33,910 nt of DNA from Bryobacteraceae bacterium (GTDB taxonomy: Bacteria > Acidobacteriota > Terriglobia > Bryobacterales > Bryobacteraceae): NCBI GenBank assembly GCA_019752335.1, contig JAIEMJ010000025.1, forward strand, positions 1-33,910. The letters are read 5' to 3'. A model generated the notes under the pieces. That model did not search any database and was not told the origin of the DNA. It worked only from the letters and a program-made list of their open reading frames with translations. Positions 26,066 through 33,910 of this stretch are shown one piece after another. Numbering within the stretch: position 1 is the first letter of the stretch; each line of letters begins with the position of its first letter. A program made the translations under genes and the position numbers.

Positions 26066-26654
26066 ATTTCTTTTGGATCTCCGGCCATTCCTCCGCCAGC
26101 ATCCGGAACCAGGCGGTATCGCGGCGGCGGTTCTTCACAATCATATGCGCTTCCTGGATGCCTTCAAAGCGAAAGCCCATGCGCAGGGCGACCCGCCGGG
26201 AGCGTTCATTCAGGGCATTGCATTTCCACTCGACGCGCTGATAGCCGAGATCGAAGGCGTGGGCGAGCATCAGGTAAGTCGCTTCACCGAGCGCGCCCGT
26301 ACCTTGCGCGGCCGGCGTGTACCAGATGTGGCCGAGCTCAATCTTGAGGTCGCCGGGCGAGTTACTCATAAACGTCTGGATGCCGAGTAAGTCACCCGTG
26401 TCGCGGCGCCATACGCAGAGCGGGAGTAAATTCGGCGTGTCGTTTAGGCCTTGCAGAAACGCGCGCATGCTATTCACGCTATCGAAGGGGCCGCTGCCCA
26501 TATAGCGCCACACGACGGCCTCGGCGTCGTAGGCGGAGGCGCCGAGTTGGGCGCTGCCGTTCGAGATCTCGTAGAGGCGGGCGGTGTCGGCGTCCAGGTC
26601 GAGCGGGCGGAGTTCGACCTTGCGTCCGGTGAGCACCACGGGCGCGGGCTTCAA
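26052..26654 (-). CDS. GNAT family acetyltransferase (RimJ/RimL-like)
   Basis: About 200 residues from a TTG at 26654 (LKPAPVVLTGRKVELRPLD). The ORF is open further upstream, but those residues overlap the divergent dehydrogenase gene and look non-coding. There is no ATG near the conserved start and no clear Shine-Dalgarno, so the start is uncertain. Family features: LTGRKVELRPLDLDADTARLY at the N-terminus, GTGALGEATYLMLAHAFD and WKCNALNERSRRVALRMGFRFEG near the C-terminus, the RimJ/L pattern. Acceptor unknown. The stop lies inside the downstream CnbZ-like gene. Confidence 0.75.
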   Translation of the reverse strand: MKPAPVVLTGRKVELRPLDLDADTARLYEISNGSAQLGASAYDAEAVVWRYMGSGPFDSVNSMRAFLQGLNDTPNLLPLCVWRRDTGDLLGIQTFMSNSPGDLKIELGHIWYTPAAQGTGALGEATYLMLAHAFDLGYQRVEWKCNALNERSRRVALRMGFRFEGIQEAHMIVKNRRRDTAWFRMLAEEWPEIQKKYAAE

Positions 26655-26730
26655 GGGGAGCGTCGTCCGCTGCCGGAGCCGGGCGTCGTCGAGCGGCGGA
26701 GGTAGTTCGTGGAAGGCGATAATAAATACT

Positions 26731-28296
26731 ATGTTGCCACCGTTTCGGAACGAACCGTACGCCGACTTCCGCCTGCCCGAGCATGACGCCGCCATGCGGC
26801 GAGCCCTGGCGCAGGTGCGCGGCGAATTGGGCCGCGAGTATCCCATCCTGATCGTCGGCGAACGGCTCACCACCCCGGATAAGCACACCAGTACGAATCC
26901 GTCGCACGCCGCCGAAGTGGTGGGCGTGCATCAAAAGGCCACCGCCGCCATGGCGTCGCGCGCGATTGAAGCGGCGCACGCTGGTTTCCCCGCCTGGGCC
27001 GCGACGCCCGCGACGGACCGCGTCCGTATGACCGTCGCCTGCGCGCGCCTCATCCGCGAGCGCAAGAACGAATTCAACGCCTGGCTCGTCCTGGAGGCCG
27101 GCAAGAATTGGAACGAAGCCGAGGCCGACACCGCCGAAGCCATCGACTTCTGCGAATACTATGCCCGCCAGATGGAGCGCCTCGCCTCGCCCGCTGAACT
27201 CGTGCAGATGCCCGGCGAGCGCGGCGAACTGCGCTACCTGGGCCTCGGCGTGGGCGTCATCATCCCGCCTTGGAACTTCCCCTTCGCCATTCTGGTGGGG
27301 ATGACCATCGCCGCGCTCGTGACGGGCAATACGGTGGTGATTAAGCCTTCGAGCGAAACGCCCACGATTGGCGCGAAGTTTGTCGAACTCCTCGCCGAGG
27401 CCGGTTTTCCCGCCAGCACCTACGCCTTTGTGCCGGGCAGCGGCGCCGTCATTGGCGACTTACTCGTCGAGCATCCGCTCACCCGCTTTGTCTCGTTCAC
27501 CGGGTCCCGCGAAGTCGGCCTGCGTATCAACGCCTTGGCCGCGCAGACGAAGCCTGGGCAGAAGTGGATCAAGCGCGTCGTAGCGGAGATGGGCGGCAAA
27601 GACGCCATCATTGTCGACGCCGATGCCGACCTCGAAGCGGCGGCGCAGGGCGTGGTGGCCGCGGCCTTCGGCTATCAGGGCCAGAAGTGTTCGGCCTGCT
27701 CGCGCGTGATCGTCGACGCTTCGATTCACGATTCGTTCGTCGAAAAGATCCGGGCGCGGACGGAGGCGCTGACGATGGGTCCGGCAGAGGACCCCGCCTA
27801 CTTCATGGGCCCCGTCATCAGCGCCGGCGCCAAGCGAACCATTGAGGCTTACCTCGAAATCGGCCGCGCCGAAGGCCAGTTAGTCACCGGCGGTGGCAGT
27901 GCGCCCGGCGAAGGCCACTATTTACGTCCCACAATTTTCCAGGGCATCGAGCGTCATCATCGTCTCTTTCAGGAGGAGATCTTCGGGCCGGTGCTCGCCG
28001 TTACCAGGGCGCGTGATTTTGACCACGCCTTGGCGCTGGCCAATGATTCCGACTACGGACTGACGGGCGCGATCTACAGCCAAACGCCAGCTCACCTGGA
28101 GCGAGCGCGCAACGAGTTTTTCGTCGGTAACTTATATCTGAATCGGAAGTGTACCGGCGCGATGGTGGGCGCGCATCCGTTCGGCGGGTTTAATATGTCG
28201 GGAACTGACTCGAAAGCCGGCGGCCCGGACTACTTACTCCAATTCCTCCAGGCGAAGACCATTGCGGAGAAAGTTACTGCGGAGAAAGCGAGCTGA
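26731..28296 (+). CDS. pruA: L-glutamate gamma-semialdehyde dehydrogenase (1-pyrroline-5-carboxylate dehydrogenase)
   Basis: Oxidises L-glutamate 5-semialdehyde to glutamate with NAD, the last step of proline degradation. The 521-residue protein begins MLPPFRNEPYADF at the ATG at 26731; a longer frame upstream overlaps the divergent GNAT gene and is not supported. Motifs: PWNFPFA at 180-186, EMGGKDAI with Glu286, and GYQGQKCSACSR with catalytic Cys320. FMGPVIS and GGFNMSG are further on. The QKCSACSR sequence and the short N-terminal extension are those of RocA/PruA-type P5C dehydrogenases, not general aldehyde dehydrogenases. The next gene overlaps it by four bases and is coupled. Confidence 0.9.
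   Translation: MLPPFRNEPYADFRLPEHDAAMRRALAQVRGELGREYPILIVGERLTTPDKHTSTNPSHAAEVVGVHQKATAAMASRAIEAAHAGFPAWAATPATDRVRMTVACARLIRERKNEFNAWLVLEAGKNWNEAEADTAEAIDFCEYYARQMERLASPAELVQMPGERGELRYLGLGVGVIIPPWNFPFAILVGMTIAALVTGNTVVIKPSSETPTIGAKFVELLAEAGFPASTYAFVPGSGAVIGDLLVEHPLTRFVSFTGSREVGLRINALAAQTKPGQKWIKRVVAEMGGKDAIIVDADADLEAAAQGVVAAAFGYQGQKCSACSRVIVDASIHDSFVEKIRARTEALTMGPAEDPAYFMGPVISAGAKRTIEAYLEIGRAEGQLVTGGGSAPGEGHYLRPTIFQGIERHHRLFQEEIFGPVLAVTRARDFDHALALANDSDYGLTGAIYSQTPAHLERARNEFFVGNLYLNRKCTGAMVGAHPFGGFNMSGTDSKAGGPDYLLQFLQAKTIAEKVTAEKAS
28281..28285 (+). promoter_or_regulatory. Shine-Dalgarno for the CTG-start oxidoreductase
   Basis: GGAGA at 28281-28285, inside the 3' end of pruA, seven bases before CTG 28293, the only plausible start that keeps the full FAD-binding motif. 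Confidence 0.55.
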
Positions 28297-29483
28297 CTTT
28301 CGATATTGTCATCGCCGGCGCAGGCCCCGCGGGCTTGGCCGCGGCCGTGGCCGCGGCCGAGAGCGGCGCCCGCGTGGCTATTCTGGATGACAACCCCGCG
28401 CCCGGCGGACAGATCTGGCGCTTGCAGTCCAATCGTTGGACGACGCGCATGCGCGCCTCGGGCGCCGAGTTTCTCGCCGGCGCCGCGATCTACGGCACAG
28501 CGGGCACCCATCGGCTGCGGGTGCTGCGGGGCGGGGAAGCGCAGGAACTCGCCTACGCCAAGCTGATTCTGGCCACCGGCGCGCGGGAACGCTTCCTGCC
28601 GTTTCCTGGTTGGACGCAGCCGCATGTGCTAGGCGTTGGAGGCTTGCAGGCGCTGGCGAAGGGCGGCTTGCCGATTGCGGGCAAGCGCATTGTCGTGGCC
28701 GGCACGGGACCCCTGTTACTCGCCGTGGCGGCTTATTTGCAGTCGCACGGCGCCATCGTCCCGCTGGTGGCGGAGCAGGCCAGCAACTTACACCTACTCT
28801 TGTTCGGCCTGGGGTTGGGCGTGAGTAAGTTGCAAGAGGCCGGACATCTATTCTGGGATCTACGTCGCGTTCCTTACCGGCGCGGAACGTGGGTGACCCG
28901 GGCGTTGCCGGGGAGCGTCGAGTTAAATCACGGCGATCCGGTAGCCTGCGATTATCTGGCCTGCGGCTTCGGGCTGGTGCCGAACCTGGAATTGGCGACT
29001 TTATTGGGCTGCGAGATCCGCAAGGGAGCCGTCGCGGTGGACGAATACTGCCAGACGTCGCGCGAAGACGTGTTAGCGGCGGGTGAGATCAACGGGATCG
29101 GCGGTGAGGATTTGGCGCTGGTGGAAGGCCAACTGGCCGGCTATGTCGCGTCAGGGCAAAAGACGAAGTCGGCACGCTGGTTGCTGGAGCGTAAGTCATT
29201 ACTGGGATTCCGCCGTCTGCTGGCGCGTAGCTTTGTTCCTCGGCGAGAACTGCGTTACTTAGCGGCGCCCGAGACGATCGTCTGCCGCTGTGAGGACGTC
29301 ACCTACGCGGAGTTACAGAAGGCCAGCGATGAGCGTGACGCCAAGTTACAAAGCCGCTGCGGCATGGGCGCCTGCCAAGGCCGCGTGTGCGGTACCGCGA
29401 ACGAGTTTCTCTTCGGCTGGCCCGCCGGAACCCTCCGGACTCCCCTCTCGCCCGTGCCGCTGTCGGCATTGGCGAAATGGTAG
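28293..29483 (+). CDS. FAD/NAD-binding oxidoreductase with BFD-like [2Fe-2S] cluster (HcnB/OoxA type)
   Basis: About 396 residues, with the dinucleotide-binding motif IVIAGAGPAGLAAAV right at the N-terminus. The annotated-looking TTG at 28335 would cut this motif, so I start at CTG 28293 (overlap CTGA with the pruA stop). A second Rossmann motif is IVVAGTGPLLLAVAA near residue 130. The C-terminus holds a cysteine cluster: CRC at 331/333, then CGMGACQGRVC with Cys356, 361 and 366, as in HcnB, opine oxidase OoxA and D-hydroxyproline dehydrogenase alpha subunits. It is somewhat short. Directly after pruA, it probably oxidises an imino or amino acid feeding that pathway. Partner subunits are not adjacent. 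Confidence 0.7.
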   Translation: MTFDIVIAGAGPAGLAAAVAAAESGARVAILDDNPAPGGQIWRLQSNRWTTRMRASGAEFLAGAAIYGTAGTHRLRVLRGGEAQELAYAKLILATGARERFLPFPGWTQPHVLGVGGLQALAKGGLPIAGKRIVVAGTGPLLLAVAAYLQSHGAIVPLVAEQASNLHLLLFGLGLGVSKLQEAGHLFWDLRRVPYRRGTWVTRALPGSVELNHGDPVACDYLACGFGLVPNLELATLLGCEIRKGAVAVDEYCQTSREDVLAAGEINGIGGEDLALVEGQLAGYVASGQKTKSARWLLERKSLLGFRRLLARSFVPRRELRYLAAPETIVCRCEDVTYAELQKASDERDAKLQSRCGMGACQGRVCGTANEFLFGWPAGTLRTPLSPVPLSALAKW

Positions 29484-29630
29484 CTCGGACATCGACGATT
29501 CGGAGCCCGGCCGAAAAACGCCAATTCAAGAGCGTTCAGCGATGAGTGAGCAGAAGCGATATGTTCGAGCATCCGCATCCACCACATCTCGCGTCCGCGA
29601 AGACTTTACACTTTTGAAGCGCGAATTCAC

Positions 29631-29658
29631 TTGCCAATAACATCGTATCTGGCATAAT
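29631..29658 (+). promoter_or_regulatory. Possible promoter upstream of the RHS gene
   Basis: TTGCCA (29631-29636), 16-base spacer, CATAAT (29653-29658), about 60 bases before the RHS frame. Apart from this the gap 29484-29718 holds only short ORFs, such as an ATG frame at 29542 of 32 codons, with no support. Confidence 0.35.
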
Positions 29659-29718
29659 CAAGGCACGGAGCGAATAACTACGCGTTACTGCCTTTCGTTG
29701 CTCTAACGGACCTACTCT

Positions 29719-32577
29719 TTGCGCAAGCGCAATTCCGTAAGGTCGACCCCACACTTACTTTCGCAGACCAACGGCGAACCGCTGGATACTTATATCTCGT
29801 ATCAGGATGACGTGAACCAGTCGGTGACGTGGAATACCATCAGCCGCGTCCGCACGACGATGGACGGCCTCGGCCGCCCGATCAAGACCGAAGTACTGGA
29901 TCCGGCGACTTCCACGGTGAAGTCCATCACCGACACCGAGTATGACTCGTGTGCCTGCTCGCCCGCCGGGAAACTCAAGCGCCAATCTATGCCCTACGCG
30001 CCGGGCGGCACGGTGCTGTGGACCACCTACGTCTACGATGGCCTGGGCCGCACGCTGCAAGTGATCCAGCCCCACACCAGCGGCACCGGCAGCGCGGGCA
30101 CCACCACTTACGCCTACGCCGGCAACAAAGTCACCGTCACCGATCCGGCCGGACGTTGGAAGCGCTACTTACAGAATGAGCTGGGCAACTTAGTCCAAGT
30201 TACCGAGCCGAACCCGGCTGGCGGTGCCGATTACCAGACTTACTATACCTACAATATCCGCGACCAGCTAACGCAGGTGCAGATGCCGCGCCCGGACCAG
30301 GTCGGCGGCACTTACACGCAGACGCGCACCTTCGTCTACGACCTCACCACCGGCTGGATGACCTCCGCGACGAATCCGGAGAACGGCACGACGACCTATA
30401 ACTATAACTTCTCGGGCACCCTCAATTACAAGCAGGACGCTAAGGGTCAGCGCATTGAGTATCTCTACGACGCGAATAACCGCGTCACGAAGATGACCCC
30501 GAAGGACTCGGGCGGCACCGCCGTCACCTGCGACGTCGTCGAATACTTCTATGACCTGACCCAGAGCACCTACGGCCGCCTCAGCGCCACGCAGTGGGGC
30601 AGCAAGGATCTCGACTTCAGCAATAGTCCGATCTGCGCCAAGGGCCTCCATCGCGAAGAGTATACGTACACCAACGGCGGCCGCATCACGAGCAAAACCC
30701 TGAAGCTCACCCGTAAGTTCGCTGACATTTCGTACGAGGAACGCACCGCGCAAATGTCCATCGCCTACGACTACACCGCGGGGCAGTTTCCGAATCAGTT
30801 TCAAAGCTTCACGCTGAATAAGGTAACTTACCCGACCACTTATGCGCAGTCCGGGCCGCAAGTAGTGCCGGTCCCTGGCGCGGTCTATCAGTATACCTAC
30901 GACAGCCAGGGGCGTCCTACTGGCGAAACCCGCGACGGCCTTTCGCTCGTGGACCAGGTGACGTACAATGTCTTTGGAGCGCTCACGCAAATGCGAAAGC
31001 AGATATCCGGCGGCAGCCAAACCGAAACTCGCGTCTACGACTCGTTCCAGCGCTTGACGTCGATGGCGATGTTCGACGGCACATCGATTGCGTATAACTA
31101 CTCGCAGACGGCGAACGACGGCAAGATTGTGTCGCAGACCACCGGCTCGGAAACGGTAAATTATACTTACGATTCGTTAGGGCGTTTGTCCCAAGCCGCC
31201 ACCGCCGGCGCGGGCGGGTGGGGGATGGGCTGGCTGTACGATGGCTGGGGGAACAGACTGAACCAGACCGCCGTCAAGGGCTCCGTCCCGACCATGGTCA
31301 CCCTCACCGACCCGGCCACCAACCGCATCCAGAGCCACACCTACGATGCCAACGGTAACACGATCTCGACGCCCCAACAAGGCGCGATGACTTACGACGT
31401 TTTCAACCGCCTGAAGACCGTAGCTTCGGACACTTACAGCTACGACCCTGGCAACAAGCGCATCTGGAAGAACGACGAATACACCTTCTGGGGCGCCAAC
31501 GGTGAGCGGGTCGGGCGGTATTCCGTCGCGAAGCTGATCGATACGAACGGCGGCACGCCGGTACATACTTTCGTCTTCCAGAAGATCCAGACAGACGAAT
31601 ACTTCGGCGGCCGGCGGTTGACGACGCAGGACCGGCTGGGGTCGGTGGGCAGTTACTATCCGTATGGCGAGGCGAAGTCGGGGTCGGTGTCGAATGCGGA
31701 TTCGTTTGCCACTTACTACCGGGATTCGACGGGTCTGGATTATGCGCAGCAACGGTTCTATGCGGCCGGTGTCGGAAGGTTTATGACCACGGACCCCTTG
31801 CAGCGGCCGCCACGCGTTAGCGCTCCAAGCTCCTTGAATCTCTACAACTACACAGAAGCTGATCCTGTGAATCGAACGGATTCGAAAGGCTTACACCCTG
31901 ATGATGACTCCGTTGAAAATAATATCGCCGGCTGTGTCATTGGCGGCGTGACGATTTTGGACCCTTTGATTTGCAATACCTACGGACTACTTGTAGGGCC
32001 AATCGGTCCAGGGACTGACGCCGGAAGCGCAATCAGACCTGGTGGGGCAGCGATTGTCGGAGCAGTTACTTGGAGTGATGTTCGAATGGCGGGCTCAGAT
32101 AGCGTTGTTGATCGCTCATTTAAGCAGCTATTTGATCTGCTTGGCGATGATTCTAAGTGTCTGGAATGGTTGTCAAAGGGAAGAGGATCACCTGGAAACG
32201 CGTCGGCAACGCTTTCCGCAATCTTTTCTTATGCTGCTAATACGGCGATCGGAACAACGAACGGCATCGTTGCGCAGCGGGCGCCTAACTCCATCAACGT
32301 GGGCGGCCAGTTTGCTAATATTCTGATTAATCGCACTGGGGCGTTCTTTGATGGAAGTGCCAATGCTACGTTGAGTTCTAGTTACTCAGCGATATCTGAT
32401 GGGTTGCGTGCCGCAAGTGACCGATATCGGCTAGTGGTTCTCTTACACGAGTTAGGTCACGAATTTCGTGCTGCCGGGATCGGGGCGGATGGTGCGGCTG
32501 ACGGTCAGGGCCAGAGATATAATAACGATCAACTATTTGAAAAATGTGAAAAGACAATAATGAAGGCGGCTAATTGA
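29719..32577 (+). CDS. RHS/YD-repeat protein with putative HELGH metallopeptidase tip (5' end probably truncated)
   Basis: About 950 residues. Many YD repeats run through residues 40-600 (for example TTYNYNFSGTLNYKQDAKG, YTYDSLGRLSQA, YTYDSQGRPTGETRDGLS). The RHS-associated core follows (LGSVGSYYPYGEAK, DYAQQRFYAAGVGRFMTTDPL, LNLYNYTEADPVNRTDSKG, ending at residue 724). The last 228 residues are a different, less GC-rich tip with HELGH at 910-914 (32446-32460) and, further on, D, Q, N and Cys, a likely zinc metallopeptidase. The first codon is TTG 29719, five codons after an in-frame stop at 29704, and there is no signal peptide or ordinary N-terminus. The gene has thus probably lost its 5' part. 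Partner gene directly follows. Confidence 0.7.
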   Translation: MRKRNSVRSTPHLLSQTNGEPLDTYISYQDDVNQSVTWNTISRVRTTMDGLGRPIKTEVLDPATSTVKSITDTEYDSCACSPAGKLKRQSMPYAPGGTVLWTTYVYDGLGRTLQVIQPHTSGTGSAGTTTYAYAGNKVTVTDPAGRWKRYLQNELGNLVQVTEPNPAGGADYQTYYTYNIRDQLTQVQMPRPDQVGGTYTQTRTFVYDLTTGWMTSATNPENGTTTYNYNFSGTLNYKQDAKGQRIEYLYDANNRVTKMTPKDSGGTAVTCDVVEYFYDLTQSTYGRLSATQWGSKDLDFSNSPICAKGLHREEYTYTNGGRITSKTLKLTRKFADISYEERTAQMSIAYDYTAGQFPNQFQSFTLNKVTYPTTYAQSGPQVVPVPGAVYQYTYDSQGRPTGETRDGLSLVDQVTYNVFGALTQMRKQISGGSQTETRVYDSFQRLTSMAMFDGTSIAYNYSQTANDGKIVSQTTGSETVNYTYDSLGRLSQAATAGAGGWGMGWLYDGWGNRLNQTAVKGSVPTMVTLTDPATNRIQSHTYDANGNTISTPQQGAMTYDVFNRLKTVASDTYSYDPGNKRIWKNDEYTFWGANGERVGRYSVAKLIDTNGGTPVHTFVFQKIQTDEYFGGRRLTTQDRLGSVGSYYPYGEAKSGSVSNADSFATYYRDSTGLDYAQQRFYAAGVGRFMTTDPLQRPPRVSAPSSLNLYNYTEADPVNRTDSKGLHPDDDSVENNIAGCVIGGVTILDPLICNTYGLLVGPIGPGTDAGSAIRPGGAAIVGAVTWSDVRMAGSDSVVDRSFKQLFDLLGDDSKCLEWLSKGRGSPGNASATLSAIFSYAANTAIGTTNGIVAQRAPNSINVGGQFANILINRTGAFFDGSANATLSSSYSAISDGLRAASDRYRLVVLLHELGHEFRAAGIGADGAADGQGQRYNNDQLFEKCEKTIMKAAN

Positions 32578-32580
32578 CTT

Positions 32581-33015
32581 ATGACGATACGTCTTCGAAC
32601 AGTAGCGATCTTTCTTTTGTCACTTGTGGTATGCCAGGGCGCTTCGGTGTTTTCCTGTTCTGAGAAGTTCGTCTTGCCGTCTTCGGCCGGCGGGGCGATT
32701 CCATATCATTGGGTGGAGGAGAGAAGTGGTTCTCTTAAGGTCTTTGCTCGATTCACGATCTCGAAAGATGCGCGGCCTGAGGGCATTACGCTAAGCGCCG
32801 GTTCGTTTGGACTAAAACGATGGATTTCGGAGTCCATTGCGGGGAGCACTTACACGAGGGCGTGTGCGGGCCAGACTGTATCGGTCCTGTATCACATCTT
32901 CGTCCATCGCAAGTCGGATATCGACCTTCCTGCGATTGCGATTGGGCCCGGGAATGTGTTTCGGCTCGATCTGCTGGAATACGTCTCGGAACCGCTCCGC
33001 CCTCGCGAGCGATAA
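32581..33015 (+). CDS. Small secreted protein next to the RHS tip, possible immunity or partner protein
   Basis: A 144-residue protein I do not recognise. It starts MTIRLRTVAIFLLSLVVCQG, a signal peptide. After it come a Cys at about 26 and another at about 95. The mature part has beta-strand-like segments (GSLKVFARFTISKD; VLYHIFVHRKSDIDLPAIAI). The ATG is three bases after the RHS stop, so expression is likely coupled. Base composition resembles the RHS tip rather than the GC-rich core. Location next to a toxin-like tip and export suggest an immunity or accessory role, but there is no homology evidence. Confidence 0.55.
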   Translation: MTIRLRTVAIFLLSLVVCQGASVFSCSEKFVLPSSAGGAIPYHWVEERSGSLKVFARFTISKDARPEGITLSAGSFGLKRWISESIAGSTYTRACAGQTVSVLYHIFVHRKSDIDLPAIAIGPGNVFRLDLLEYVSEPLRPRER

Positions 33016-33030
33016 GACTAATTGGATGAA

Positions 33031-33195
33031 GGTTGTACGCAGGTTGTACGACCGGGGCTAAAGTTCGTGACCGGGGGAAAGTTCGTGACCGGCACGGAAA
33101 GTTCGTGGAACGAGACTTCGTGACCGGAAAACGAGACTTCGTAACGAGACTTCGTGACCGGCACCAAAAAAGAACCCTAGTCTTGGTGCCGGTCA
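33031..33195. repeat. REP-like repeat tract with a 13-bp palindrome
   Basis: Short direct repeats are packed after the secreted protein: GGTTGTACG at 33031 and 33042; AAAGTTCGTGACCGG at 33060 and 33078, partial at 33098; AACGAGACTTCGT at 33109, 33130 and 33143. The tract ends in a perfect inverted repeat, TGACCGGCACCAA (33155-33167) with TTGGTGCCGGTCA (33183-33195), around a 15-base loop. Units vary and lack uniform spacers, so this is a REP-type cluster and not CRISPR. Bases 33196-33368 hold nothing else recognisable. Confidence 0.6.
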
Positions 33196-33368
33196 TTTCA
33201 TCAAAAAACGACCCACCCGCAAAAGGGTAAAAGCGACGGCGCAAGCGGGGGCATTCGGCCGGACGGCCGCGACGGCGGGAGGGATTTTCTGGGCGACTTA
33301 GTAGAGCTTGAGCGGTAGGCGACGGAGCGAGAGTGGGTAGGGGTGAACCCTCACCAGTTACCCACAAA

Positions 33369-33795
33369 CTACCCCGCCCGGCTCCCCGCCGACTGGGCTA
33401 CCTCCGGACGCCGCCACCCGCGAACCCGGTTATACGGCCCACACCAAAGCGCCGTCGCCGTCTCGTTCCGTTCGTGCGCCTGAATTGGCCCATCCACGAA
33501 CGTTTGCCAGTCCTCGGCGATGAATGCGGGCCAGGCAAACAGATGCTGCCAACGCTCCGGGCACAACAAGCCGCTATCGTTTTTCCGGCGCATGTTCTCG
33601 AAATACCAGCGCCGCCGCGCTGGACCACTTATAGGCAGTACCCATGAATGCGCGCCGCATACCTCCGCGCATCGCGGCGCATAAGCTCCGGGCCTTCCGG
33701 AAATCATCGTCGTCCCGGTAGACCCACTTCCCTTGATGTCCCCGCTGCGCCACGCCATAGAGGTGCTCCGGCCGGAAATTACGTTCAGCTCTCAT
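33369..33795 (-). pseudogene. Decayed REP-associated Y1 transposase (RAYT) fragment
   Basis: The minus-strand frame from ATG 33795 begins MRAERNFRPEHLYGVAQRG with WVYRDDDDFRKA after it, the N-terminal pattern of TnpA_REP proteins (LYHVxxRGNxxxxIFxDDxD). After only about 35 residues it reaches YKWSSAAAL, the WSS motif that lies near residue 130 in intact copies, so the central HUH region is missing. C-terminal-like sequence (WPAFIAEDWQTFVDGPIQ, then a basic tail) continues in another frame to about 33369. Broken by an internal deletion and at least one frameshift. Confidence 0.5.
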
Positions 33796-33855
33796 ACCGA
33801 TAAGTGAGTTTCGCGAGCCAAAGTTCTCGCACGTTTTTCATCCGTCACACCGGTA

Positions 33856-33877
33856 GGTCGGGCCCCCTGGCCCGACC
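33856..33877. repeat. REP-like palindrome upstream of the RAYT fragment
   Basis: A perfect 9-bp inverted repeat, GGTCGGGCC (33856-33864) with GGCCCGACC (33869-33877), around a CCCT loop. It lies about 60 bases upstream of the decayed RAYT, on the side where RAYTs commonly carry a REP. Bases 33878-33910 show nothing further. Confidence 0.65.
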
Positions 33878-33910
33878 CAATGACGCCACGAAAAACTCGC
33901 GCAAAGCGGT

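Noticed and set aside
29542-29640. A 32-codon open frame before the RHS gene
   Set aside because: No Shine-Dalgarno, no known motif, and chance frames of this size are common.
33060-33155. Direct repeats that could suggest a CRISPR array
   Set aside because: Units of 9 to 15 bases differ from one another and are nearly contiguous; there are no constant repeats with uniform spacers and no cas genes.

Overview
The window looks like a chromosomal segment from a GC-rich acidobacterium of the Solibacter/Bryobacter type. The basis is the combination of an Oar-like TonB receptor with a carboxypeptidase-regulatory N-terminal domain, a very large secreted BACON-type repeat protein with the C-terminal domain first described in Solibacter (the TIGR03437 type), an RHS protein, and REP/RAYT-type debris. 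This is family knowledge; no database search was run.

Layout. (1) 1-6850, plus strand: 5'-truncated TonB-dependent receptor with a terminator, an SsuA/NMT1-type substrate-binding lipoprotein, a DUF937 protein, a biotin-dependent carboxyltransferase beta subunit and a GNAT acetyltransferase. (2) 6852-13285, minus strand: a tight operon of small membrane protein, uvrA and pyc (pyruvate carboxylase), with a possible terminator-like hairpin in its leader. (3) 13454-17444, minus strand: a molybdopterin-binding-domain protein, an arginine operon argC-argB-acetyltransferase with 4-base overlaps behind an ARG-box-like operator, and a zinc-ribbon membrane protein. (4) 17539-24392, plus strand: a secreted metallo-beta-lactamase-fold protein and the 1877-residue repeat protein, ending at a strong bidirectional terminator. 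(5) 24444-25327: debris, namely a Y1-transposase-like relic, the broken 3' end of a serine hydrolase gene and a hairpin-rich repeat. (6) 25328-29483: two minus-strand genes (CnbZ/Rid-like and GNAT) divergent from an L-glutamate gamma-semialdehyde dehydrogenase gene and a translationally coupled FAD/[2Fe-2S] oxidoreductase, suggesting proline or hydroxyproline type amino-acid catabolism. (7) 29631-33910: an RHS protein with no good start, whose tip is a putative HELGH zinc metallopeptidase, followed three bases later by a small secreted protein, then REP-like repeats and a decayed RAYT.

The core genes (argCB, pyc, uvrA, pruA) are ordinary and confidently named. The most interesting parts are the RHS metallopeptidase tip with its adjacent small secreted partner, the ARG-box-like operator, the hairpin-bearing leader of the uvrA operon, and the two stretches of transposase relics and palindromes. 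No tRNA, rRNA or CRISPR array was recognised.
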